Of a stretch of 64,000 bases of DNA, positions 8,713 through 17,223 are shown piece after piece (the first letter of the stretch is position 1; every line of letters begins with the position of its first letter). The position numbers and the translations under genes were made by a program. Origin of the DNA: Streptomyces sp. ICBB 8177. Lineage in GTDB: Bacteria > Actinomycetota > Actinomycetes > Streptomycetales > Streptomycetaceae. The DNA is taken from the NCBI RefSeq assembly GCF_003144095.1, contig NZ_NSKH01000018.1, positions 155,716 to 219,715 of the forward strand. Direction: 5' to 3'. The notes below the pieces were generated by a model. That model saw only the letters and a program-made list of their open reading frames with translations, did not search any database and was not told where the DNA came from.

Positions 8713-9516
8713 TCAGGCCAGCACCGGCAGGTACTGCGACAGGTCGGCGCGTTCACCGCTCGCGGAGACCTCGGCGGCGTCCAGCGCGCCGTCCCACGTG
8801 GTGCGTCCGGTCGCCAGCCGCAGCCACGTCACCGGATCGGTCTCGACCACGTTGGGCGGCGTGCCGCGGGTGTGGCGGGGGCCGGCCACGCACTGCACGG
8901 CGGCGAACGGCGGCACCCGCAGCTCGACGGAGTTGCCCGGCGCCTTCTCGGCGAGCGCGTCCGCCAGCAGCCGGGTCACCGACGCCAGCGCCCGCCGTTC
9001 CAGCGGCACGTCGGCACCGGTGGCCGCCGCGAGGTCGTCGGCGTGCGCCACGAGTTCCACCAGCCGGGTCACCGCGAAGTCCGGCGCGGTCATCACCCCC
9101 GGCATCACGCGCACCGTGCGGTCCGGCACCGTGCCGTCCGCCAGGGCGGCGTGCAGGGCGCGTACGGCGTCCTCCAGCCGCGCGAGCGGATCGGCGGTCG
9201 CCGACGCCGCCGCCCGGGTCTCCTCGTCCAGCCGCGCCGCCAGCGGCCCGGTCGCGCCCGCCCACGCGACGAGCGTCAGCCCGGCCGGGCCGGCGGGCGG
9301 CTCCTCGCCCAGCACCCTGGGCAACGCCTCGGTCTCCAGGCAGAAGTGGACGACCAGGTCGCGCACGGTCCATCCGCCCAGCCGCGTCGGCAGGCCGTAC
9401 GCCCCGGCGTCCAGCCCCCGTACCGCCGTCAGCACCGCGTCCGCCTGCGCCCGCAGCGCGGCGGCGGTCTTCACCGGATCGTGGACGCGGGCTCTGCGGC
9501 GGGAACGCGGTGGCAT
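8713..9516 (-). CDS. Sterol-carrier / maleylpyruvate-isomerase-like (DinB-fold) protein
   Basis: The protein has 267 residues. The N-terminal half ([28 protein letters not shown]) resembles the mycothiol-dependent maleylpyruvate isomerase/DinB-like helical bundle. The C-terminal half ([19 protein letters not shown]) looks like a sterol-carrier-type domain. A protein of this type regularly sits behind purL in Streptomyces. The function is unknown; a thiol-transfer role is inference from the fold. The ATG at 9516 (MPPRSRRR) is chosen because the open frame upstream runs antisense-like into purL. Confidence 0.8.
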   Translation of the reverse strand: MPPRSRRRARVHDPVKTAAALRAQADAVLTAVRGLDAGAYGLPTRLGGWTVRDLVVHFCLETEALPRVLGEEPPAGPAGLTLVAWAGATGPLAARLDEETRAAASATADPLARLEDAVRALHAALADGTVPDRTVRVMPGVMTAPDFAVTRLVELVAHADDLAAATGADVPLERRALASVTRLLADALAEKAPGNSVELRVPPFAAVQCVAGPRHTRGTPPNVVETDPVTWLRLATGRTTWDGALDAAEVSASGERADLSQYLPVLA

Positions 9517-9533
9517 GCGGTGAGGGTACGCGA

Positions 9534-9565
9534 GAGGCGGCGGCCCTCGAAGGGACCGCCGCCTC
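9534..9565 (-). terminator. purL terminator hairpin
   Basis: GAGGCGGCGGCCCT pairs with its complement around a 3-nt loop with one bulged A. It starts 13 nt after the purL stop and overlaps the leader of the next gene, so it may attenuate rather than fully stop transcription. Confidence 0.65.
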
Positions 9566-9577
9566 CATGGCACATGA

Positions 9578-11823
<2,246 letters not shown>

Positions 11824-11827
<4 letters not shown>

Positions 11828-12558
11828 GCGCTGACCAGCTTCTTCAGGATCGAGGCGAAGAACCCGAGCCCGTCGGTGCCACCGGTGCCGACCAGCGGCT
11901 CGACGGCGTGCTCGGGATGCGGCATGAGGCCCACCACGTTGCCGGCCGCGTTGGTGATGCCCGCGATGTCGCGGAGCGAGCCGTTGGGGTTGCCGTCCAC
12001 GTAGCGGAAGACGACCCGGCCCTCGGCCTCCAGTTCGTCGAGCGTGCGCTCGTCGGCGGTGTAGCGGCCGTCGATGTTCTTGAGCGGGATGCTGATCTCC
12101 TGGCCCGCGGTGTACGCGTTGGTCCAGGCGGTGTCCGCGTTCTCCACCCGCAGCCGCTGGTCGCGGCAGATGAAGTGCAGGTGGTTGTTGCGCAGCATCG
12201 CGCCGGGCAGCAGGTGGGTCTCGGTGAGGACCTGGAAGCCGTTGCAGATGCCGAGGACCGGCAGGCCCTCCTTGGCACCCTCGATGACCATGTCCATGAT
12301 CGGCGAGAACCGGGAGATGGCCCCGGCGCGCAGGTAGTCCCCGTAGGAGAAGCCGCCCGGCAGCACGACCGCGTCGACCCGCTGGAGGTCGGGGTCGCGG
12401 TGCCACAGCGGCACCGCCTCGGCGCCCGCGAGGCGGACCGCGCGCAGGGCGTCGCGGTCGTCCAGGGAGCCGGGGAAGGTGATGACGCCGATCCGCGCAC
12501 CGGCGAGGCCGCCCGTGGGGGCCGCGTCCGGGGTCGAGGCGGGTGACGTGCGGGTCAC
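11824..12558 (-). CDS. purQ: Phosphoribosylformylglycinamidine synthase glutaminase subunit PurQ
   Basis: PurQ is a class I glutamine amidotransferase that supplies ammonia to PurL. The 244-residue protein has the nucleophile Cys105 in VLGICNGFQ, the oxyanion region [11 protein letters not shown] and the His214-x-Glu216 pair in LMPHPEHA. It begins with about 20 extra Thr/Ala/Pro-rich residues before [11 protein letters not shown]. The start overlaps the purS stop by 4 bp and its stop overlaps purL by 4 bp, so the three subunits are coupled in order S-Q-L. Confidence 0.96.
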
Positions 12559-12800
12559 GATTCGACCTTCACGACGAAGTCCTCGATGACCGTATTGGCG
12601 AGGAACGATTCGGCGATCTTGTGAATGCGGGCGAGGGCGTCGTCGTCGACCGGCCCCTCCACCTCAAGTTCAAAGCGCTTGCCCTGTCGGACGTCCAAGA
12701 TCCCCTCGAAGCCCAGGCGCGGAAGTGCGCGCTGCACCGCCTGGCCCTGGGGGTCGAGGATTTCCGGCTTGAGCATGACGTCGACTACGACGCGTGCCAC
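12555..12800 (-). CDS. purS: Phosphoribosylformylglycinamidine synthase subunit PurS
   Basis: PurS is the small structural subunit that links PurQ and PurL and helps channel ammonia. The protein has 81 residues, with [14 protein letters not shown] and [12 protein letters not shown] blocks typical of the family. The GTG at 12800 ([12 protein letters not shown]) is chosen because GGGAG sits about 7 nt upstream and the length fits. It is the first gene of the purSQL operon and is divergent from lsrL. Confidence 0.94.
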   Translation of the reverse strand: MARVVVDVMLKPEILDPQGQAVQRALPRLGFEGILDVRQGKRFELEVEGPVDDDALARIHKIAESFLANTVIEDFVVKVES

Positions 12801-13136
12801 TGGCACTCCCGGTGGTGTGGTGCTGCGTGAAGTGCCTTCAGCGTACCCGGCCGAAAAATCTACGCGCATAGATATCCTCGTGGGCCCATCACGGTTACGC
12901 ATCGGCCGGGGTAACCTCTGGGGCATAACGAGGGGAAAACCGTAAGGTCCCGATTGCGGGGCGAGAGGCCGGGAGAATTCTTCACCGCTTCCGCACGCGA
13001 TATCTCTTCGTGCCCAAATGAAAAGTATTGACGCCGACCCGTCGGCTGCGGTACATACCCGCACGTCAACGCGGGTACCGCTGGGGTCACAGGACTCCGG
13101 CGGCAAGCCGTTTGCCGAGCGAAAGGACCGATATCC
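12801..13136. promoter_or_regulatory. Divergent purS / lsrL control region
   Basis: A 336-bp gap. On the + strand TTGACG (13028-13033), an 18-nt spacer and TACATA (13052-13057) make a good lsrL promoter. Near the purS side lies a 16-bp near-palindrome ATCTACGCGCATAGAT at 12858-12873, a candidate operator, and a GGTTAC-N12-GTAACC repeat at 12893-12916. No riboswitch-like fold was recognised. Confidence 0.5.
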
Positions 13137-13454
13137 ATGGCGCAGCGCGTGGTGGTCACCCTCTCCGACGACATCGACGGCGGCGAGGCCGCGGAAACGG
13201 TTTCGTTCGGCCTCGACGGTAAGGCGTACGAGATCGACCTCTCCGCCGCCAATGCGGACAAGTTGCGCAATGCGCTGACGCCTTACCTGGAGGCCGGCCG
13301 CCGCCGCAGTCGCTCCGGCAAGACCTACCAGCGCACCTCCGTCGCGCCCGACCCCGCGGCGGTCCGCGCCTGGGCCCGGTCCAACGGCATGGAGGTCCCG
13401 CCGCGCGGGCGCATCCCCAAGCGGGTCTACGAGGCGTTCGACGAGGCGAGCTGA
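13137..13454 (+). CDS. lsrL: Lsr2-family nucleoid-associated protein (LsrL type)
   Basis: Lsr2 proteins bridge AT-rich DNA and silence foreign genes in actinobacteria. This 105-residue copy has the N-terminal dimerisation region (QRVVVTLSDDIDGGEAAETV, SFGLDGKAYEIDLS) and a C-terminal DNA-binding segment ending with PPRGRIPKRVYEAF, whose RGR inserts in the minor groove. Streptomyces usually carries two paralogues; the one beside the pur genes is LsrL, so the paralogue call rests on position. The ATG has an AAAGGA site. A compound terminator and four 11-bp repeats follow. Confidence 0.92.
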   Translation: MAQRVVVTLSDDIDGGEAAETVSFGLDGKAYEIDLSAANADKLRNALTPYLEAGRRRSRSGKTYQRTSVAPDPAAVRAWARSNGMEVPPRGRIPKRVYEAFDEAS

Positions 13455-13462
13455 GGCCGCGC

Positions 13463-13506
13463 CACGAACGCGGCACGAACGCGGCACGAACGCGGCACGA
13501 ACGCGG
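13463..13506 (+). repeat. Four tandem 11-bp repeats after lsrL
   Basis: The unit CACGAACGCGG occurs four times without gaps, directly behind the lsrL stop codon. It looks like slippage-generated DNA; no function is evident. Confidence 0.8.
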
Positions 13507-13518
13507 CAAGCACCGGAC

Positions 13519-13570
13519 GGCCCCGGCGGCCAGCCGCCCCCGCGATGGGGCGAGTTGGGCCGCCGGGGCC
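13519..13570 (+). terminator. Compound hairpin terminator of lsrL
   Basis: GGCCCCGGCGGC at 13519-13530 pairs perfectly with 13559-13570, enclosing an inner GCCCC/GGGGC hairpin. No T-run follows. Confidence 0.65.
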
Positions 13571-13596
13571 CCGGGCGGGGCGCTGGGGAGGGCCGA

Positions 13597-13628
13597 TTGG
13601 ACAGCGGCCCCGGGTGATCCGCTAGAGT
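13597..13628 (+). promoter_or_regulatory. Probable promoter of the tRNA-Gly genes
   Basis: TTGGAC and TAGAGT lie about 48 nt before the first tRNA, but the 20-nt spacer is long. A second TAGAGT at about 13771-13776 precedes the second tRNA. Confidence 0.4.
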
Positions 13629-13675
13629 CTGGAGCACGCCAGGGGGCGAGGCCGGAAGGTCGAGCCACCGACAGT

Positions 13676-13747
13676 GCGGGTGTAGCTCAGTAGCAGAGCG
13701 CCCCTTTTCCAAAGGGGAGGCGCAGTGTGCAATTCCTGTCACCCGCT
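13676..13747 (+). tRNA. tRNA-Gly (UCC) with aberrant D- and T-loops
   Basis: The acceptor stem GCGGGTG/CACCCGC, the D stem GCTC/GAGC and the anticodon stem CCCCT/AGGGG are perfect, and loop TTTCCAA gives anticodon UCC. Two core features are missing. The D-loop AGTAGCA has no GG pair. The T-loop reads GTGCAATT instead of GTTCRANN, with poor T-stem pairing in the canonical register (better as GCAGT/CCTGT with one mismatch). CCA is not encoded. Loss of the G18-Psi55 contact on both sides suggests a tRNA excluded from translation rather than random decay; see findings. A promoter-like TTGGAC...TAGAGT lies at 13597-13628. Confidence 0.85.
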
Positions 13748-13815
13748 CCGACTGCCTCTCACCATCGGGTAGAGTGGGCAGCGCGCCGGGCGGTGAGAGC
13801 CGCTCGGAGGCGAAT

Positions 13816-13888
13816 GCGGACGTAGCTCAGTTGGTAGAGCGCAACCTTGCCAAGGTTGAGGTCGCGAGTTCGAGCCTCGTCGTCCGCT
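13816..13888 (+). tRNA. tRNA-Gly (GCC), copy 1
   Basis: A canonical 73-nt tRNA: acceptor GCGGACG/CGTCCGC, D-loop with GG (AGTTGGTA), anticodon stem CAACC/GGTTG with loop TTGCCAA (anticodon GCC) and T-loop TTCGAGC. CCA is not encoded. It lies 68 bp after the odd tRNA-Gly and is followed by a strong terminator. Confidence 0.97.
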
Positions 13889-13894
13889 CAAGGG

Positions 13895-13926
13895 AACGGC
13901 CCCGGTCCTTCGGACCGGGGCCGTTT
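13895..13926 (+). terminator. Terminator of the tRNA pair
   Basis: A perfect 14-bp stem (AACGGCCCCGGTCC with its complement), a TTC loop and a following T begin 6 nt after the tRNA. Confidence 0.88.
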
Positions 13927-13988
13927 GCGTAGGAGGCCGCCCGCCCCTGGCGGGCGACCCGCCGGGTGGCAGCTGATGCGGTCCGGGG

Positions 13989-14140
13989 ACGTTCTGGTCC
14001 TGCGGGCGTTCCGGCCCGGCAGGCGTTCCGGCCCGGCGGACGTTCCGGCCCGGCGGACGATTCGATCCGGCGGGCGTTCCGGCCCGGCGGACGTTCTGGC
14101 CTGGCGGACGTTCTGGCCCGGCGGACGATTCGATCCGGGG
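13989..14140 (+). repeat. Nine tandem 17-bp degenerate repeats
   Basis: The unit is close to ACGTTCCGGCCCGGCGG. Copies start at 13989, 14006, 14023, 14040, 14057, 14074, 14091, 14108 and 14125 (the last is 16 bp). Units 5 and 9 share a variant (ACGATTCGATCCG), suggesting block duplication. The period is not a multiple of three, which argues against coding. Confidence 0.85.
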
Positions 14141-14340
14141 ACGTTTACGTTCTGACGGGCGCTTGATCGGATGACGTTTGGCTGGCCTTCGTCGGGGCTG
14201 TGAAGGGCGGGCGGCTGGGCGTATACCGGGGCGCGAGAGCAGCGCAGCAAGCAGGACGGCGGTTGCTTGCGGTCGTTCGCGACCTCCGAGGGGTCAACTC
14301 CCCCTACGAAGCGGCCTGTTGGGGGGTTACGGGTTCGGGT
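14141..14340. other. Gene-free stretch between tandem repeats and inverted repeat
   Basis: No gene, RNA or regulatory signal recognised. Short open frames here have no ribosome site or family resemblance. It may be debris of the same deletion that broke the neighbouring ABC locus. Confidence 0.4.
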
Positions 14341-14463
14341 GGGCGGTGGCGGAGTGTCACGTCTGCGCCGCTGCGCGGCTTGGGGGCAGGAGGGGAGGGC
14401 CAGGCGCTGTGCGCCGTGCTGAAGGCCGTGCGCTGCGCCCCGGCACGTCCTCCGCGGAATCGC

Positions 14464-14487
14464 TTGTCACCCCGTTGCCGATGACAA
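14464..14487. promoter_or_regulatory. 24-bp palindrome, copy 1
   Basis: TTGTCACC-N8-GATGACAA. It matches copy 2 in spacing with one mismatch in the right arm. It looks like an operator for a dimeric regulator; the regulator is unknown. Confidence 0.55.
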
Positions 14488-14519
14488 GGTTTTTCGGCAC
14501 GCCTGGTTGACGGAAACCC

Positions 14520-14543
14520 TTGTCACCGGCAAGGGGGTGACAA
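14520..14543. promoter_or_regulatory. 24-bp palindrome, copy 2
   Basis: TTGTCACC-N8-GGTGACAA, with perfect arms. It lies 56 bp centre to centre from copy 1, a little over five helical turns, so bound dimers would face nearly the same side of the DNA. Confidence 0.55.
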
Positions 14544-14783
14544 CTAATCCGCAGACCCATCACCCGCGACCCGGCCCGGCCCCGAGTCGGGCGCGCAGCG
14601 CACGGCCGTCAAGCGGAGCGCGCAGCGCAGGAGCCCTCCCCTCCTGACCCTCAAGCCGCGCAGCGGCGCAGACGCGACACTCCGCAACACCACCCCGACC
14701 GCCCAGCACACGTCCACCACAGCGAGGCGCGCAGCGCCGGGCCCTCCGCCGCCGCGTCCACCGCCCGGCCGGTTTCACCCCCG

Positions 14784-14797
14784 ATGACAAATGTCAT
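14784..14797. promoter_or_regulatory. Candidate operator of the broken ABC/two-component locus
   Basis: ATGACA-AA-TGTCAT is a perfect inverted repeat centred about 64 bp before the ABC start; another GATGACA follows at about 14805. Such sites are often seen before ABC-exporter genes paired with DesR/NarL-type regulators in streptomycetes. The cognate regulator here is truncated. Confidence 0.45.
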
Positions 14798-14854
14798 CCG
14801 CATCGATGACACACCGCACCCCCCGCAGCCCCAAGCCGGCGGGACGCTGGACAC

Positions 14855-15250
14855 ATGGACGACGTGATCGAGGTCTCGGGGCTGCGGCGGCGGTACGGGG
14901 CCGGCGGGGGCGGCGGGCACGAGGCGGTGCGGGGGGTTTCCTTCGGCGTTCGGCGCGGGGAGGTGTTCGCGTTGCTGGGGACCAACGGGGCGGGCAAGAC
15001 CTCCACCGCGGAAGTGCTGGAGGGGCTCGCGCCTCCCACCGCGGGGCGGGTGCGGGTGCTGGGCCACGATCCGTACCGCGAACGCGCCGCCGTACGGCCG
15101 CGGATCGGCGTGATGCTCCAGGAGGGCGGCTTCCCGGCGGAGTTGACCGTCGCCGAGACCGCCGCGATGTGGGCGGGGTGCGTGAGCCGGGCGCGGCCGT
15201 CAGGGAGGCACTGGAACTGTTCGGGTTGAGGGGGCGGGGCGCGGCGCGGG
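14855..15250 (+). pseudogene. Truncated ABC-transporter ATPase fragment
   Basis: The fragment encodes the first ~130 residues of a drug-export-type ABC ATPase: VIEVSGLRRRYG, the Walker A loop LLGTNGAGKTST, and the Q-loop region IGVMLQEGGFPAELTVAETA. A one-base frameshift near 15195 moves the continuation (VREALELFGL) into another frame; the original frame stops at 15229. The ABC signature, Walker B and the whole second half are absent, so it cannot hydrolyse ATP. The sequence runs straight into a response-regulator fragment at about 15250. Confidence 0.85.
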
Positions 15251-15723
15251 CGCACTGCCCGGACGTCGCCGTGCTCGACCTGGAGATGCCGGGCGGCGAC
15301 GGTGTGACGATCGCCACTTCCCTGCGGGCCGAACTGCCCGGCTGCCGGGTCATGATCGTCACCGGTCACGGGCGCCCCGGGCACCTCAAGCGGGCGCTGG
15401 CCGCCGGGGTGCGGGCGTTCGTCCCCAAGACGGTCTCCGCCCAGCGGCTCGCCGAGATCATCCGCACCGTGCACGCCGGAGGCCGTTACGTGGACCCGGA
15501 GTTGGCGGCCGACGCGATCAGCGCCGGGGAGTCGCCGCTGACCGCGCGGGAGGCGCAGGTGCTGCGGCTGGCCGCCGACGGCGCGCCGGTCGCGGAGATC
15601 GCCGAGCGGGCCGCGCTGTCGCCCGGAACGGTCCGCAACTACCTGTCGTCGGCCGCCGCGAAGCTCGGCGCCGGCAACCGTCACGCGGCCGCGCGCATCG
15701 CACGCCGCAGAGGTTGGCTATGA
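15250..15723 (+). pseudogene. Response regulator fragment (DesR/NarL type) lacking its N-terminus
   Basis: The fragment starts inside the receiver domain at HCPDVAVLDLEMPGGDG, keeping the phospho-acceptor Asp but lacking the first ~45 residues with the acidic pocket. It continues through VMIVTGHGRPG and FVPKTVSAQRLAEIIRTV to an intact LuxR-type DNA-binding domain (LTAREAQVLRLAADG, LSPGTVRNYLSSAAAKLG). It is preceded by the ABC fragment, so permease, kinase and regulator N-terminus were lost in one deletion. An in-frame fusion is read from about 15190 to the stop at 15723, but no proper start precedes it. Confidence 0.85.
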
Positions 15724-15742
15724 TGGTCCCGCAACACCGCCT

Positions 15743-15815
15743 GCGGACGTAGCTCAGTTGGTAGAGCGCAACCTTGCCAAGGTTGAGGTCGCGAGTTCGA
15801 GCCTCGTCGTCCGCT
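15743..15815 (+). tRNA. tRNA-Gly (GCC), copy 2
   Basis: Identical over all 73 nt to the copy at 13816-13888. It starts 20 nt after the response-regulator remnant; TATGAT at 15718-15723, inside the remnant's last codons, can serve as its -10 box. Confidence 0.97.
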
Positions 15816-15903
15816 CTGGGAACGCAAGGCCCGGTCGGCTCCCGCCGCCGGGCCTTCGTCGTACGCGCGCCCGCCGACGGCCTCGGCGCACAAGATCAAC
15901 CCG

Positions 15904-15932
15904 TTGACATGGGCCTGACGCCGGTCTACGTT
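15904..15932 (+). promoter_or_regulatory. Consensus promoter of the MFS gene
   Basis: TTGACA at 15904-15909, a 17-nt spacer and TACGTT at 15927-15932. The ATG at 15939 begins 6 nt after the -10 box, predicting a leaderless transcript. Confidence 0.75.
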
Positions 15933-15938
15933 CCGCAG

Positions 15939-17198
15939 ATGCTGAGTACGGTACGGGAGCAAGCGCGCGGCCTGACCAAGGACCAGCGCAACGCGTTCCT
16001 CGCCGCCTATCTGGGCTGGACGATGGACGCCTTCGACTACTTCCTCGTGGTCCTCGTCTACAGCGAGATCGCCGACGACTTCCACGTGTCGCTGACAACG
16101 ATGGCGTACCTGACGACGGCGACCCTCGTGATGCGCCCGGTCGGCGCGTTCGTCTTCGGCCTGTGGGCGGACAAGCGCGGGCGGCGCGTGCCGCTCATGG
16201 TCGACGTGGTGTTCTACTCCGTGGTCGGCTTCGCCTGCGCCTTCGCGCCCGACTACGCGGTCCTGCTGGTGCTGCGGCTGCTGTACGGGATCGGCATGGG
16301 CGGCGAGTGGGGGCTCGGCGCGGCGCTGGCGATGGAGAAGATCCCGCCCGCCAAGCGCGGCTTCTGGTCCGGCATGCTGCAAGGCGGTTACTCCTTCGGC
16401 TACTTGCTGGCCGCCGTCGCCTTCCTGTTCATCGAGCCGTCCTTCGGCTGGCGGGGGCTGTTCGCGTTCAGCCTGGTGCCGGCGCTGGTCGCGCTGTGGG
16501 TGCGGAGCAAGGTGGGCGAGTCCGAGGTGTGGCAGCGCAGCGCCCGGCTGACCACGACGCGGCCCGGCGAGGTCTTCCGCGACCCGGTCATCCTGCGGCG
16601 GTTCGTCTACCTGGTGCTGCTGATGACCGCGTTCAACCTGATGTCGCACGGCACCCAGGACATCTACCCGACCTTCGTCAAGAAGGGCCTGGGCATGTCC
16701 GCGGACACCTCGATCGTGATCGCCATCGTCTACAACGTCGGCGCGATGATCGGCGGCCCGCTGCTCGGCGCGTACTCCGAGCGCCTGGGCCGCCGCCGTA
16801 CCGTGATGATCGCGGCGGCGGCCGGGGTGCTGGTCGTGCCGCTCTTCGCGCTGTCGACGACGGCCGGGTGGCTGGCGTTCAGCTCGTTCCTGATGCAGCT
16901 GTGCGTGCAGGGCGCGTGGGGTGTGATCCCGGCGCACCTGAGCGAGCTGAGCCCGGACGCCATCCGCGGCTTCTACCCCGGCGTGACCTACCAACTCGGC
17001 AACCTGATCGCCGCGTTGAACCTCCCGATCCAGGAGGCGCTGGCCACGCACTACAGCTACCCGACCGCGCTGATGCTCACCGTCTTCCCCACCCTCGCCC
17101 TGGTCATCGTGCTCAGCGCGATCGGCAAGGAGGCGCGGGGCATCGCCTTCGGCACGGCGGCGACCCGCGATCGGGCACCGGAGACCACGACGGGGTGA
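15939..17198 (+). CDS. MFS transporter, sialate:H+ symporter (SHS) / lactate-permease-like
   Basis: A 419-residue integral membrane transporter with about 12 helices. AAYLGWTMDAFDYFLVVLVY at the N-terminus is characteristic of the SHS subfamily of carboxylate:proton symporters (lactate, sialic acid). The A-loop between helices 2 and 3 reads GLWADKRGRR and is repeated as AYSERLGRRR in the second half, as expected for MFS. The substrate cannot be fixed. The ATG at 15939 is chosen because a consensus promoter places the transcript start there; the ATG at 15909 overlaps the -35 box. It converges with purC. Confidence 0.85.
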   Translation: MLSTVREQARGLTKDQRNAFLAAYLGWTMDAFDYFLVVLVYSEIADDFHVSLTTMAYLTTATLVMRPVGAFVFGLWADKRGRRVPLMVDVVFYSVVGFACAFAPDYAVLLVLRLLYGIGMGGEWGLGAALAMEKIPPAKRGFWSGMLQGGYSFGYLLAAVAFLFIEPSFGWRGLFAFSLVPALVALWVRSKVGESEVWQRSARLTTTRPGEVFRDPVILRRFVYLVLLMTAFNLMSHGTQDIYPTFVKKGLGMSADTSIVIAIVYNVGAMIGGPLLGAYSERLGRRRTVMIAAAAGVLVVPLFALSTTAGWLAFSSFLMQLCVQGAWGVIPAHLSELSPDAIRGFYPGVTYQLGNLIAALNLPIQEALATHYSYPTALMLTVFPTLALVIVLSAIGKEARGIAFGTAATRDRAPETTTG

Positions 17199-17223
17199 CG
17201 CCCACGGCCGCGTGGGGCGTCAC
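17195..17223. terminator. Hairpin spanning both stop codons of MFS gene and purC
   Basis: GTGACGCCCACG pairs with CGTGGGGCGTCAC (one bulge) around a short GC loop. The TGA of the MFS gene (17196-17198) and the TGA of purC (17222-17220) lie inside the stem, giving a compact bidirectional terminator. Confidence 0.7.

Larger units (their letters stand above)
14341..14694. repeat. Long imperfect inverted repeat (about 105-bp arms)
   Basis: The left arm 14341-14444 matches the reverse complement of about 14588-14694 at roughly 80-85 percent by eye, including a near-identical 35-40 bp core around CTGCGCCGCTGCGCGGCTTG. The 143-bp spacer holds two 24-bp palindromes. No transposase or terminal-repeat features were seen. 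It may be a streptomycete interspersed palindromic element. Confidence 0.7.

Noticed and set aside
12801-13136. Purine riboswitch ahead of purS
   Set aside because: No three-way-junction pattern was seen, and the region contains mostly promoter-type and palindromic elements.
13676-13747. Calling the odd tRNA-Gly a pseudogene
   Set aside because: Acceptor, D and anticodon stems are all perfectly paired and the damage is confined to the two contacting loops, which is not how random decay looks.
13989-14140. CRISPR array
   Set aside because: Units are contiguous 17-bp repeats with no unique spacers, and no cas genes are nearby.
14178-14790. Small coding genes in the inverted-repeat region
   Set aside because: The frames exist because the repeat arms are GC-rich. 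The same peptide arises from both arms, and no ribosome sites or families were recognised.
15909-15938. Upstream ATG at 15909 as the start of the MFS gene
   Set aside because: It lies inside the promoter -35/spacer region; the promoter predicts transcription starting at the ATG at 15939.
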